This document shows, one piece after another, positions 9,322 through 19,646 of a stretch of 64,000 nt of DNA. Location: NCBI RefSeq assembly GCF_000281045.1, contig NW_008246104.1, positions 261,593 through 325,592 on the forward strand, in the 5' to 3' direction. A program made the translations under genes and the position numbers. Numbering within the stretch: the stretch's first letter is position 1; every line of letters starts with the position of its first letter. The notes beneath the pieces were generated by a model that did not search any database, had not been told where the DNA came from, and saw only the letters and a list, made by a program, of their open reading frames with translations. This stretch comes from Saprolegnia diclina VS20 (lineage: Eukaryota > Oomycota > Saprolegniomycetes > Saprolegniales > Saprolegniaceae).

Positions 9322-11026
9322 TTACGTCCACGAAAGCAGCTTCTCGAGCGCTTCGAGGTCGTCGGCCGGCGCCATGACGATCTCCTTCTCGTAGTAGTTT
9401 TCAATCTCGGCCAAGTCGCGCTTCGACTTGTTGTCGTGCACAAAGTTGATGGCGGCGCCCTTCCGGCCAAAGCGACCGGTACGGCCGATGCGATGGAGGT
9501 ACGTCTCCGGGTCCTAATGCATACGATCGCCGCTCAGATATCTATAAGCCGGTATCAAGACTGCGTACCGGCTGGTTCTCGCGGTTGACGGGAATGTCAA
9601 AGTTGACAACGAGCGAGACACCGAGCACATCAATGCCGCGTGCAAGCACGTTGGTCGTGATGAGCACCTTGGTCGTGCCAAGGCGGAACTCGTCGAGGAC
9701 TTTATCGCGGACCTCCAGGGCCATGTCGGCGCCGTGGAGGATCCCGCACGAGTGGCCCTTCTCGCGCATGCTGGCCGTGAGCTTCTTGGCGGTTTCGCGC
9801 GACTGCACGAAAATGACGCTCTTGCCGACGTTGAGGAGGCCAAAGAGGTCCGAGAGCACGTCGTACTTGTGGGCTTGCGACTTGCAGTCGATCCAAAACT
9901 GCTTGATGCCGTCGAGCGACAGCTTTTCCTTCTTGACCGTGATGATGTTGTGGTTGGGCACGAGCTTCTCGGCAAACTCGCGCACGTCATCCGCGTACGT
10001 GGCCGAGAACAAGAGCATTTGGCAGTTGGGGTTGCGGATCTGCCTACAAGACGATAAGACTCGAGTTGGTGCCGCAATAAGATCTACTTTTTGATCGCGA
10101 GCGACCGGTCGCGCATGCCCGACTCGTCGATCATCACGTCGGCTTCGTCCAACACAAAGATCTTGAGGTCCTTGAGGTCGAGCTGGCGACGCTTGATGAG
10201 GCTCTCGATCCGCCCGGGCGTGCCAATGACGATCTGGGCCGTGACCGACTGGCCCTTCTCGAGCTCGTTGCCTGGCACGGCGAGGAAGGTTTCAATGTCG
10301 CAAAACTTGCCCATGATGGTCGCGACGGCCATGATCTGACGGGCGAGCTCGCGCGTCGGCGCGAGGCAGAGCGACTGCGGCTTCTTCTGGTTCGCATCGA
10401 TCGACGCGCGGTAGAGCATGCCAAGGACAAACGTTGCCGTCTTGCCACTGCCGCTCTGCGCTTGGCCAATGAGGTTCTCGGGCGGGCTACAAAGACGCAT
10501 AAGAACATGATGGTCATCGCGGAGCACAGACTTGGAGAGGATCATGGGCAGCGCGACCGACTGGATCTTCGAGGGCTTGGTAAACTTCATCGCGTACACG
10601 CCCTTGAGCAAGTTCTCGGGGCTACAAGGTGTGTATGAGCATGGTTGTAGGCGCATATCGAGGTACAGGTTGAGCTCTTCGAACGTCACGGCTGAGTACA
10701 AGTTGGTGTTCGGGTCGTTTTGCAGCACCTAGCGTACACGTCGCATCAAGCGGCTCGAGGCAATGGTGGTGGCGCATACATGCAGCTCGTCCGTGTACTC
10801 TTGGTCGTCGAGGCCCTGGCCCATGGCCATGATGTGCTCGAGCGTGTTGGCAATGTCGTCTGTGGCAATGCGTCCATAGGAGGTTCGCCCATCAGGATGC
10901 ATGGAGCGTACCAGTGTTGAAGGCGTCGGACTCGGCCTCCGCGGGGGCGGCCGGCGGCGTGGCGGCGTCGGCGGCCGGAACGGGCGCGTCGGCAGGCGGC
11001 GGGACTTCGGTAGCAGGGGACGACAT
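9322..11026 (-). CDS. DBP5: DEAD-box ATP-dependent RNA helicase, DBP5/DDX19 type (mRNA export)
   Basis: Seven exons on the minus strand: 11026-10912, 10859-10780, 10728-10667, 10621-10532, 10486-10088, 10043-9569 and 9513-9322, joined by introns of 44-55 bp. The product is 470 residues, as expected for DDX19/DBP5. Visible motifs: PSKIQ (Q motif), AQSGSGKT (I, about residue 125), PTRELA (Ia), GTPGR (Ib), DEAD (about 228), LLFSAT (III), TTNVLARGID (V) and HRIGRTGR (VI). Two features fit DBP5: the LPENLLKGVYAMKF stretch and NPPENLIGQAQSGSGKT around motif I. The first 40 residues are Pro/Ala-rich. DBP5 acts at the cytoplasmic face of the nuclear pore, remodelling exported mRNPs. A TATCCGGAT element lies 53-61 bp upstream of the start. 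Confidence 0.93.
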
Positions 11027-12290
11027 GCTCACGCACTCTCTTCCTTTGAATTGGAGCCCACGGTTCAAATTCATCCTCATCCGGATACCTTCCGGACGTA
11101 CTGCTCAAGGCAATTCGCGCATGAATGATGGTCGGCCACAACAACAGCCAATCACGTGGCGCCGCCAGGCAGAGCCGCCCCGTCCCGCCATGCTGCCGTT
11201 GGCCTGCCATGGATGGTGGTGGTGGCGACAGCACCTCAAACTCGCTGCTTGCGAGGAACCGTACTGGGATACATGATTCGCCTATCTAGTGTCCTCGTGG
11301 AAGCATGGCGACCCCTGGTAGCGGTCAAGCGCACACAAGTGCAGTGTGCAACTTGGCCATCCAGGTTACGGTGCGGCCACTCGCCACGACTTTATCAGAC
11401 GCGGTATCGCTCCCGTAGCATCATCTACTACTAGCAGTCTTACTTGCACAGCGCTGGTATATCCTGAAGACGGCAAGGACATCGTCGATTGTAGTACCGA
11501 AGGGAATCATACCTTGGTTGTAGCAGTGCAGAGCGCAGAAGCAAGCACGAGCGACGTTCAAGGCAGCGACAACTCCCTTCGCCTTCGGATTCGCGCTGAC
11601 CTCTAGCGTAGCTTTGGATCAGCTCGCAATTCGATGGAGGAGACGACGATAGAAATCTCTTGCCCTTGGTTGACTGGCACAACAAGGAGCTCAACGCCAA
11701 GGTACCCAGTGACACCTGGACCTTGCAGATCTTCTGAAGTCCCTTCTCTCGCATTGAGTTGCTCGTGTTGCAGCACCCCAAAATCTAGCGAGATTGATCA
11801 CCATTGATAACGTAACACGCACCGTTCAGCATGAAACGACGTGCAGCTTGTCATTTGGCGACACTGCAAAAACCAGCTCCGTGCGAACGACCGTCCGAAT
11901 GACCCTGCACAGGCCGCTGCATCTCAAGCCCACCGACATTGTACGTAGTAATCTTCTGGCGTCCAACCAGTCCAAGCACGATACTCGCGTGAGCGCAGGA
12001 CTTGGTGCAATGACGCTGCTAGCACCATGTGATTCTTCTCGTTTTGCAAGACGTACTGCCCGTCACTGCGGCGTGCCAAAGCCTCGTGCTAGGTAGGCTC
12101 CATCGTCGGCAGCTCGAAACAATGTTTTTTCCAGGGCGGCGCTGAGCGGAGCTTCGCGGCCCTTCCAGCAGCTCGGTGGCGCAGCGTCGCATGCCAGCTG
12201 TTTGTATATGCACTTGCGATTGGCCTCGCAATCCCAAGCTCGCGTAATGATGGAAATGGACCGTGGACCATTCCGCAAAATCCAAATTCC
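11027..12290. promoter_or_regulatory. Divergent intergenic region between DBP5 and HPP gene 1
   Basis: 1264 bp between the divergent starts of DBP5 (11026, minus) and HPP gene 1 (12291, plus), so it must hold both promoters. The TATCCGGAT copy at 11079-11087 is close to DBP5. A short out-of-frame upstream ATG (12249) precedes HPP gene 1. Nothing else is recognised. Confidence 0.4.
11079..11087 (-). promoter_or_regulatory. TATCCGGAT promoter element (DBP5)
   Basis: TATCCGGAT on the minus strand, 53-61 bp upstream of the DBP5 start codon; a second TCCGGA follows at 11091-11096. It is one of a set of matching sites upstream of genes throughout the window. Confidence 0.5.
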
Positions 12291-13226
12291 ATGGCCGAGA
12301 TCGCCCCGAGCGTCGACAAGCACTTGGCGCCGCCGCATCATGTGCTCCTCGAGACACCCACATCGGACCGTTTCGTCGACATGAACTGTCCTTCCATGCA
12401 CCTGCAGGCGGTCGACGACGACGACAACAACCATGACGAGCCCGCGTCCGGCGCCATGCGCTGGCTGCGCGGGTACGTGGCCAAGATACGCGGGCGCGAC
12501 GACCTGCCCGCGCTCAAGGAGGTCAACCCGTCCCTCGAGTTCTTTGTCTGCGACCGCAAGACGCTGCCGGCGTTGGCCAAGGTGCCGGACCTGGCGTCCA
12601 AGAAGGCACGCGTGCTGTGGTGGTCGTTTCTGAGCAGCTTTGTCGGGATCGCGATCCTCGCGGCGATGCAGTACAGCGCGAGCATCTACCTCTACCCGTC
12701 CGACCAAAAGGTCACGACGCTCATCGGGTCGTTTGGCGCCATGTCCATCCTCGTCTTTGGCGCCGTTGAAGCGCCGCTCGCGCAGCCCCGGGTACAAGAC
12801 AATTATATTGTCGTATTGCCGATCTGAGTGGACACTGTAGAATGCAATTTTGGGCAATACGCTCTCGGCGTTTATTGGCGTCGCGATCGCCAAGGTGCTC
12901 TACACGGCGACCAACATTGACGAGTACATGTGGGTCGCCTGCGCGCTCTCCGTGTCGCTCTCGATGGTCGCCATGCAGCTCACCGACACGGTGCACCCGC
13001 CCGGCGGCGCCACCGCGCTCATCGCTGTCACGTCGGGCCAAGACATTCAGAACCTCGGCTTCTTTTACGCCGTGTTTCCCGTCTTTGTCGGCAGCTGCAT
13101 TCTTGTCGGGGTATATGCCGATCGCCATCTGTCCTTCCAACTATAATCTCACGCTGTGTGTAGGTCAGCGTCATTTTCAACAACATTGAGCGCCAATTCC
13201 CGCGCTACTGGCTCATTAGCACCTAA
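12291..13226 (+). CDS. HPP-family integral membrane protein, gene 1
   Basis: Three exons: 12291-12791, 12841-13110 and 13164-13226, with 49- and 53-bp introns that keep frame. The product is 277 residues. The N-terminal 100 residues are soluble and acidic (VDDDDNNHDE), followed by YVAKIRGRDDLPALKEVNPS and then about four hydrophobic segments. The family signature TDTVHPPGGATALIAV, from which HPP is named, is in exon 2; QPR/NAILGNTLSAFIGVAIAK across the first junction matches the family. HPP proteins are membrane proteins, some plant members being chloroplast nitrite transporters; the substrate here is unknown. A paralog lies at 14751 beyond the enkurin gene. Confidence 0.88.
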
Positions 13227-13559
13227 CCCTCTAACGCTAAGCTTATCTCTCCCCCATCAAATTGGACTTGGACTGGACAGTTTGATCAACAACAGGCCAC
13301 TCCGATATCCTAGTAAGACGCGTTGAGCCAGACGTTGTGGGCGTACTACTGGAACCTGATATGGGAGCATCAAATGCACGCAGCCACACCGTATCGCTCG
13401 GCTGGTCGCCGATTCTTCTACTTGCTCTGCGCTCCACCACTGCTTGTCGACATCGGAAGAGACTGATAGATGCTGGTACTCTACAAATGTAATAGATGGG
13501 AGATAGTATGCGGCTGAAGGACAATAGTGTACACGGGAAAAGGTATGATATTTTTGACG
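13227..13559. other. Convergent 3' intergenic region
   Basis: 333 bp between the 3' ends of HPP gene 1 and enkurin. Nothing recognisable beyond expected 3' UTR/termination sequence. Confidence 0.4.
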
Positions 13560-14457
13560 CTAGTAGTCGCGGGCAATTGCGACGCCGCCTTTGGAGAGCA
13601 GCTCAATGTCCTTCTCGAGCTGCGTGAGCTCCTTCTCGTACGTTTCCTTTCGCCGCACTTTGCCCTGCGTGTCGAACGACACGTTGTGGCACAGCTTTTG
13701 ATATTTCTGGTTGACGTGGTCCCACTTGGCCTTGAGCGCTGCGATGAGCTTGGCGCGCTCGTCGTCGTCCATGGGCTCGACCTTGGGCTCTTGGTCGGCG
13801 AGAATATTTTTGTTTTGACGCACAAACTCTTCGATCATTTCGTTCTCTTGCTCAATCTCTTGCTTGACCTCGCCGAGGTACTCGGGCACCTACGTCTCGC
13901 GTGACTCGTCAAGTTCATATGATAGCGAGGTTGTACCTTGCCAAAGTCGGGCTTGTGGCGGTAGACAGGCGGCTCCTTCTTGGCGCGGGCGCGGTTGCCA
14001 GGCACGTCAAGAATGGCCTCGACCGCGTTGGCCGTGATAAAGTTCTTGGACGTCTTGAGACCCATGACGGGCTTCTCGTCGGCCTTGACAACGGCCGCCT
14101 TCTTGAGACCAGTATAGTTGAATCGGGTAGCTACATACAAAAATGGCATTTTGACCATCGACATGACATATTTTGTGTACGCTTGGACTCTGGCATTTTG
14201 CACTTGGACTGTTTCTTGATAAAGTCCTTTGGGTTGGGCTGCTCGTGGAGCTTCCCAAACGTCTTGGCTTGCTCCGGCGGGCTCTTGGGCTTCTCAGGCC
14301 CAAGGTTGGACCCGAGGAGCTTGGTCTTGCCGTGGAGGCCAAACGTCGACGCCGTTGGCTGCGTCTGCGGGTCGTGCGTCGAGTGGTATCGCTTGGGCTT
14401 CTCGGGCACGACGACCACCTTGGGAATGAGGTTGTAGATGCACTCTTCCCGCTGCAT
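13560..14457 (-). CDS. ENKUR: Enkurin (ciliary/flagellar microtubule inner protein)
   Basis: Three exons on the minus strand: 14457-14181, 14130-13937 and 13889-13560, with 50- and 47-bp introns; 266 residues against about 256 in animals. Recognition: the N-terminal ECIYNLIP, then PKDFIKKQSK, PVMGLKTSKNFITANAVEAI, and a C-terminal enkurin domain with PEYLGEVK ... WDHVNQKYQKL and LEKDIELLSKG. In animals enkurin binds calmodulin and lies inside doublet microtubules of the axoneme. Here it indicates a motile flagellum, fitting zoospores. The start at 14457 is the only in-frame ATG before a stop and puts ECIYNLIP at the N-terminus as in animals. It shares a 293-bp divergent promoter with HPP gene 2. 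Confidence 0.92.
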
Positions 14458-14750
14458 CCTTCGCTCCTCTCTCTTGCTGGCGGCACGAACCAAAGTGGCG
14501 TTGCAGCTATTTCAAGCCTTGAACCGCAAGGCCAGGTATTTTTAGACGCATCCGTAGCGTGCCACGTCATGCCGGATCCCAGCCGCAGCGAGGATGTCCG
14601 TGGCGGTGGCAGCAGACAGACGCAGCATGTTCATAGCCCCCGATGGACGATTGACGATTTTGCAAAGCGACAACGAAGGCACGTCGCCGTCGACTCCGTC
14701 CGCCGAGGGATCTACAAGCCGTTTCTTCGTTACGGCAACACGCGAGGAGC

Positions 14751-15581
14751 ATGCTGTGGCGGAGTGGCAAGCAGTACGTCGCCAAGATGCGAGGTATCGA
14801 CGACCTTGCGCGGCTCAAGGAGGTCAACCCTGCCTTGGACATGCTTCTCTGCGACCGAAAGATCATGGCCGCGCGGGCCCAAGACGCGACGCTCGGGCAA
14901 GCAAAGCGCCGGATCCTACTCTGGTCTTTTGTGAGCTGCTTCCTCGGCATTTCGCTTCTCAGTCTGCTGCAGTACAACACGCGTCTATACCTCTACCCGA
15001 GCGACATCAAGGTACGCTTGGCACTGAAGCTCAAAGGATCACAACGTGTAGGCCACGAGCTTGGTTGGGTCGTTTGGTGCGACCGCCGTCCTCGTCTTTG
15101 GCGGCGTCGACGCGCCATTCGCCCAGCCTCGGGTAGAGGAGACTGCATCTCCTTCGTAGCAGCTTCTCACGGTCAAGTGTAGAGTATCATTGGCGGGCAC
15201 GTGCTCTCGGCCACGATCGGCGTGAGTATCGCCAAGGCGAACCTGAGCGGCGACTACATGTGGCTCGCCTGCGCGCTCGCCGTGTCGCTTTCCTTGGTCG
15301 CCATGCAGCTCACCGACACGATGCACCCGCCTGGCGGCGCGACGGCCCTCCTCGCCGTCATCTCGCCGCCGGCGGTGCGCAACCTCGGTTTCTTCTACGT
15401 CGTCTCGCCCATCTTGATTGGCAGCTGCGTACTCGTGGCGGTGCATCCCTTGCAAGCATGCACACGGAGCTCATGCAACGACGGATTCTAGGTCAGCGTC
15501 CTTGTCAACAACGTACAGCGCCAATACCCGCGGTACTGGCTTCGTGCAGCGTACGTCGACCGAGAAGGAGGCCATCGATAA
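14751..15581 (+). CDS. HPP-family integral membrane protein, gene 2
   Basis: Exons 14751-15011, 15052-15132, 15183-15440 and 15492-15581 (introns 40, 50 and 51 bp) give 229 residues. It is paralogous to the gene at 12291: KQYVAKMRGIDDLARLKEVN, LYLYPSDIK, FGGVDAPFAQPR, TDTMHPPGGATALLAV and QRQYPRYWL all have counterparts. It has one extra intron (15012-15051) inside a region that is a single exon in gene 1; the other introns are at matching places. The start is uncertain: the ATG at 14751 gives a protein lacking the acidic N-terminus of gene 1, and an upstream exon cannot be excluded. The substrate is unknown. Confidence 0.82.
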
Positions 15582-15679
15582 GCTCATGTCGCCTGCCAGG
15601 TAGCTGCTCGAGGCAAGTACAAGAGACACTGCGTCGTGCGAGAAGAAAGTACATTTCACGCGCTTCAACACGAGCAGAT

Positions 15680-16618
15680 TTAAAAAACGATCGTGTCGAG
15701 CATCGCGCCAAGGCACTGTACCGTGTTGAGCGCCATGAGGTCGTAGACGTCCGACTCGAGGTGCTTCTTCGGGTCGACCTTGCCGACGTTGAGCACGACG
15801 AGTTCGTCAGCAGTCTTTTCGTCTTCCTCCTGGACGCGCTCGTTGTACTGCTTGGTGAGCTTGAGCATGCGCTCGACCATCTCTTCGTTCTTGGCCGAGT
15901 GCGCTTCGAACGGCGTCAAGACAAGGCCGTCGCTCCATGTGTTCTTGTGCAGGTTCATGAGCATTTGCTCCTCGAGCTCGTTCTTGCGGTAGTCGATCGC
16001 AATCGAGTAGTAGTGGCGGTTGAGGCCATGGATGAGCGCTTGGATGCTGGGCTTGTTGAGGTGGCCAATGTTGGACGTCGTCTGGCGCGGCTCTTGGCCG
16101 AGCATCATGAGCTGCGGGTTGATCAAGCGGAACGCGTCAATGACGACCTTGCCCTTCACACTCTGAATCGGGTCAATGACGATACTCACGGCGCGCGCGT
16201 TCAGTGCCTCGAACGACTGCTGCGTGTTGATGTCGACGCCCGAGAGCCAGCAGCCGAAGCCGGGGTGACTGTGGTACCAGCCGACGACCATCTCGGCGCG
16301 GCCCGTCTGCTTGAGCATGTCGAGCATCTTGGTCTGGAAGACCGGGTCCACAGCCTCGACGCTCACGCCCGTGCCACTCTGCGGCATCGCAAACACGTCC
16401 AAGCACACGACCGTGTAGTCGTCAACGAACTCCCCGAGCATGAGGCCCATGACCTCCATGGGCACGCCGGCGCGGCCATGCTTGAGCATCTTGAGGAGCG
16501 CCAGAGACGAGATATGGACCTTCTCGGCCGTGTCGACCGCGGGTCCATCGTTGGCGCCGCCCATGCCATGGCCCTGCATGCCAGGGAGGTTGCCGAACAA
16601 GCGCTGCAAGCGGTCCAT
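15680..16618 (-). CDS. PSMD14: 26S proteasome regulatory subunit RPN11 (PSMD14), JAMM deubiquitinase
   Basis: Single exon, 312 residues, the normal length. The start [14 protein letters not shown] at 16618 matches the family; the frame is open slightly upstream. The catalytic JAMM zinc motif [14 protein letters not shown] lies at residues 116-129 (H116, H118, D129) with the upstream Glu in [16 protein letters not shown]11 removes ubiquitin chains from substrates being translocated into the proteasome. The protein is highly conserved to its C-terminus ([10 protein letters not shown]). It is convergent with HPP gene 2, with 98 bp between the stops. Confidence 0.97.
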   Translation of the reverse strand: MDRLQRLFGNLPGMQGHGMGGANDGPAVDTAEKVHISSLALLKMLKHGRAGVPMEVMGLMLGEFVDDYTVVCLDVFAMPQSGTGVSVEAVDPVFQTKMLDMLKQTGRAEMVVGWYHSHPGFGCWLSGVDINTQQSFEALNARAVSIVIDPIQSVKGKVVIDAFRLINPQLMMLGQEPRQTTSNIGHLNKPSIQALIHGLNRHYYSIAIDYRKNELEEQMLMNLHKNTWSDGLVLTPFEAHSAKNEEMVERMLKLTKQYNERVQEEDEKTADELVVLNVGKVDPKKHLESDVYDLMALNTVQCLGAMLDTIVF

Positions 16619-17310
16619 CGTCGACGCTTTGCTTTCGTAAAGAATGTGGGGTTGCAGCAAAAATCTATTGCAGCCAAAATCGCCGCTTGCAATTGGCTAA
16701 AAAACAAAAGATTTCAGCCAATCCACATGCAGGCGTCGCCGAAGCTTCGATCTTCCCGTCGGCGAACATGACAAATCTGAAATGGGCTCAAGAGCTGGCA
16801 ATGCAACCACACATTAGTGCTTAGATGATCTTGATGCACAGGCAGAGCATTCTACAAGTACTTGTAGAGTTGAAGCCTAGCAGTGGCTGGAAATAACACA
16901 GCGCGACACGCCCACGTCCAAGTTGATGAGGGCCCCTGGAAACACTGGGTCCGCGAAAAGGCGCGAAGAAGCATGTCTTGTAAGGGCGTTTGGCCAACCC
17001 ATCCACGACGCAGAAATATTGGTGCTGGAATTGGGAAGGAATTTTCACATTTCGTACCTACATTCCGCACGAAGAATCTTCTTTGGGTCATCATATCTGG
17101 AGAGCTATCTGGAGTTTAATGCTCGCTGTGGCCATCCGACGTGCACAAAATTTAAAACCTTCCTCCGTGGCACCACCATGATCCATGGATGCTTTGGGTT
17201 GTCAATCGAAGATTCAACTGCGCTGATTGGCGGGATCGTTATATCTGCTCGTCTCGGATTGGTTGGCGAGTTTGCACTTACTTATGGCATTTCAGTTTTC
17301 AAATTGCAGC
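16619..17310. promoter_or_regulatory. Divergent promoter region, RPN11 / GRDP copy 3
   Basis: 692 bp between divergent starts. Near RPN11 there are ATTGGC/GCCAAT boxes (about 16690-16725). Near GRDP copy 3 are the conserved box at 17200-17214 and TGATTGGC just after it. No exon is recognised. Confidence 0.45.
17200..17214 (+). promoter_or_regulatory. Conserved GRDP promoter box (copy 3)
   Basis: TGTCAATCGAAGATT, identical to the minus-strand box at 1300-1314, 97-111 bp upstream of the start at 17311. Confidence 0.45.
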
Positions 17311-19323
17311 ATGGGCAAAGAGACACCCATGGCGCTTACACGCGCCGAGTCTGTCATGATAGCTTCCTACGTCGTGGACCTCGAGGTCAAGGAGCGTGTC
17401 CTCATGGTCACCAAGTGGGCGGCGCGCCAAGTGGTGCTCACGGGCCAAACCCTCGAGGTCATGGACGGCGAGAAGCTCAAGTTTGCGTGCAACACGACCT
17501 ACTGCACGACGCGGCTGCTCGAGCCGCTTGATGCGAGTCGCCTCTTCCCGTTCCAGCTGCTCGAGCACGGCAAGGTCAAGTTGACGCTCAACGCGCCCAC
17601 ATCGTCGGCCCGCGAAGACTTTTTGTCGCACTTGGAAAAGTCGGTCGTCTCAGACACGTGGGCGGTCGAGACCAAGGACACGTGGGACTCATTTCTCTCG
17701 GTCGCCGTCGCCATAAACGAGAAGAAGACGCTCGAAGGCAAGCTCAGCGTCAAGCCCTCCAACGTCTCGATCCAACAAGTCACGCAGCACATGCTCGACA
17801 TGAAGGAGGTGTACGACGTCGTCGCCGGCCTCCCGGATGTCGACAGTCTCTACGAGCTCTTCTTGAGCCTCGAGCGCGACTACAGCAACGGCGTCTTGGG
17901 CAACTTTGCGCACACTGTGCATTTGCTGCATCCCGTTATGTACAGCAAGGGCCTCAAGGCCGGAACCCCGCTCGTTGACACTCTCACGCGCTGCCCTCAC
18001 GTATCGTGCGGCGCGGCGCTGCCCTTGCCCACGGTGTACCTCATGCACATCCGGAGCCAAGCCATCAACTGTCCGTCGTGCGGCCGTGGCGTCCTCTACG
18101 AGACGTTCAACCTCGCCGCCTTTGTGAAGAACAACCCGTCTTTCACAGTCAACTGCACGCTGCGCAATGCCGCCGTCGAGTACGTCGTGGCCGTGCCCGA
18201 CGTGCCTGGCAACGGCACTTGGGCGACGTTCGTCGTGCAGCTGCAGCACAACATTGCTGCTGGCGCCTCGGCGGCAAGCACGGCGGGCGTGGCGACGATG
18301 CGGTCAACCATCCAAGCGGCGGTCAAGGCGTACCGTCAGAACGTTCTCGGGCGCTTCCACCTCGACTTGGTCCAAGGCATGTTCCGGCAACTCGATTTTG
18401 TCAACAAAATGTGCCCGCATTTCGAGTACTGGACGCATCCCGATGTGATCACTGCGTCGATCACGCGCTACGACAAGTTTATGCACCTCATGACGGTCAA
18501 GGACCGCNNNNNNNNNNNNNNNNNNNNNNNNNNNNNNNNNNNNNNNNNNNNNNNNNNNNNNNNNNNNNNNNNNNNNNNNNNNNNNNNNNNNNNNNNNNNN
18601 NNNNNNNNNNNNNNNNNNNNNNNNNNNNNNNNNNNNNNNNNNNNNNNNNNNNNNNNNNNNNNNNNNNNNNNNNNNNNNNNNNNNNNNNNNNNNNNNNNNN
18701 NNNNNNNNNNNNNNNNNNNNNNNNNNNNNNNNNNNNNNNNNNNNNNNNNNNNNNNNNNNNNNNNNNNNNNNNNNNNNNNNNNNNNNNNNNNNNNNNNNNN
18801 NNNNNNNNNNNNNNNNNNNNNNNNNNNNNNNNNNNNNNNNNNNNNNNNNNNNNNNNNNNNNNNNNNNNNNNNNNNNNNNNNNNNNNNNNNNNNNNNNNNN
18901 NNNNNNNNNNNNNNNNNNGCCATGCCGTATGCGGTCGCCGTCAATGACGCCAACGCGACCAAGCCCGAGGCCGACGCGCCGCTGCCCGTCTACGTCACGG
19001 TGATTGGCACGCCGGTCATGGACGGTCGCGTGCGCCAGCCGTACTCGCGCCACACGGTCCTCATGTACGACGCTGGACTGCCGTACTACTACATGCCCTA
19101 CATGTACGTGGGCGGCTGTGGTGGCTTTGGCTACTACGGCGTCGGCGGCGGCTGCGGCATCTCGGGCGCTGCGTACGGTGCGGACGGCGGCTGTGGCACA
19201 TTTGCGGGCGACGGTGGCTGTGCGTCGGGTGGCTGCGGCGTCGGTGGTTGTGCCGCTGGCGGCTGCTCGACGGGCTGTGGCGGCGGCGGCGGCTGTGGTG
19301 GCTGTGGCGGCTGCGGTGGCTAA
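17311..19323 (+). CDS. GRDP/DUF1399-family glycine-rich domain protein, copy 3 (interrupted by N-gap)
   Basis: The frame is open from ATG 17311 (MGKETPMALTRAES) to TAA 19321-19323, with 411 unknown bases at 18508-18918. 411 is a multiple of three, and the missing 137 residues correspond to about 125 residues in copy 2, namely the DxDLxWHxHQ core; so the gene is probably intact but its signature is not visible. The zinc-ribbon-like CPHVSCG ... CPSCG and the LDLVQGMFRQLDFVNKM block are present. After the gap come VTVIGTPVMDGRVRQPYS and a Gly/Cys-rich tail (GGCGG repeats) as in copy 2. Up to the gap it is nearly identical at the DNA level to copy 1 over the last 180 bases. Function unknown. Confidence 0.85.
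   Translation: MGKETPMALTRAESVMIASYVVDLEVKERVLMVTKWAARQVVLTGQTLEVMDGEKLKFACNTTYCTTRLLEPLDASRLFPFQLLEHGKVKLTLNAPTSSAREDFLSHLEKSVVSDTWAVETKDTWDSFLSVAVAINEKKTLEGKLSVKPSNVSIQQVTQHMLDMKEVYDVVAGLPDVDSLYELFLSLERDYSNGVLGNFAHTVHLLHPVMYSKGLKAGTPLVDTLTRCPHVSCGAALPLPTVYLMHIRSQAINCPSCGRGVLYETFNLAAFVKNNPSFTVNCTLRNAAVEYVVAVPDVPGNGTWATFVVQLQHNIAAGASAASTAGVATMRSTIQAAVKAYRQNVLGRFHLDLVQGMFRQLDFVNKMCPHFEYWTHPDVITASITRYDKFMHLMTVKDRXXXXXXXXXXXXXXXXXXXXXXXXXXXXXXXXXXXXXXXXXXXXXXXXXXXXXXXXXXXXXXXXXXXXXXXXXXXXXXXXXXXXXXXXXXXXXXXXXXXXXXXXXXXXXXXXXXXXXXXXXXXXXXXXXXXXXXXXXAMPYAVAVNDANATKPEADAPLPVYVTVIGTPVMDGRVRQPYSRHTVLMYDAGLPYYYMPYMYVGGCGGFGYYGVGGGCGISGAAYGADGGCGTFAGDGGCASGGCGVGGCAAGGCSTGCGGGGGCGGCGGCGG
18508..18918. 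other. Assembly gap (411 N) inside GRDP copy 3
   Basis: A run of N. Its left edge follows GACGGTCAAGGACCGC, the same 16 bases (reverse complemented) that begin the window at position 1 in GRDP copy 1. A collapsed or unresolved repeat shared by the paralogs is the likely cause. Confidence 0.95.
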
Positions 19324-19646
19324 GTGCATTCTAGCACTTTCAGCGTCGCTGGGTTCGATTCCCATGTACGTTAATAATGATGCAAAGTAAGATCTTGTTT
19401 GGCGTCGAGAGTTCATCAAGCGGTGCAGGCGAGTGGCAGGCGTAGGGGCTGGCGTAGGGGTAACGCAGATAGAGGCTTGTGGCTTCCTTGAGGGAGCGAG
19501 GCCCGCAGCCACATTAAGCTCGTGAGTTGCAACACCAATGACCAAGGCGGTATTGGTGTGCTGGTTCAAAATGGCGCCAAGCCTGTGGTATCCGGATAAC
19601 GCAGTATTATCCGTACTGGCGACTCGCTGCCATTTTGCCGACCGAG
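19324..19646. promoter_or_regulatory. Upstream region of ankyrin gene
   Basis: 323 bp between GRDP copy 3 and the ankyrin gene; contains the palindromic TATCCGGATA at 19589-19598. A GGTTCGATTCC resembling a tRNA T-arm (about 19346) has no matching cloverleaf. Confidence 0.45.
19589..19598 (+). promoter_or_regulatory. TATCCGGATA palindrome (ankyrin gene promoter)
   Basis: Perfect 10-bp palindrome, 49 bp upstream of the start codon at 19647. It is the most symmetrical copy of the recurring TATCCGGA element. Confidence 0.5.

Noticed and set aside
19330..19372. GGTTCGATTCC resembling a tRNA T-arm
   Set aside because: Flanking bases do not form a full T-stem plus acceptor stem, and the D and anticodon arms would lie inside the GRDP coding tail; no cloverleaf could be drawn.
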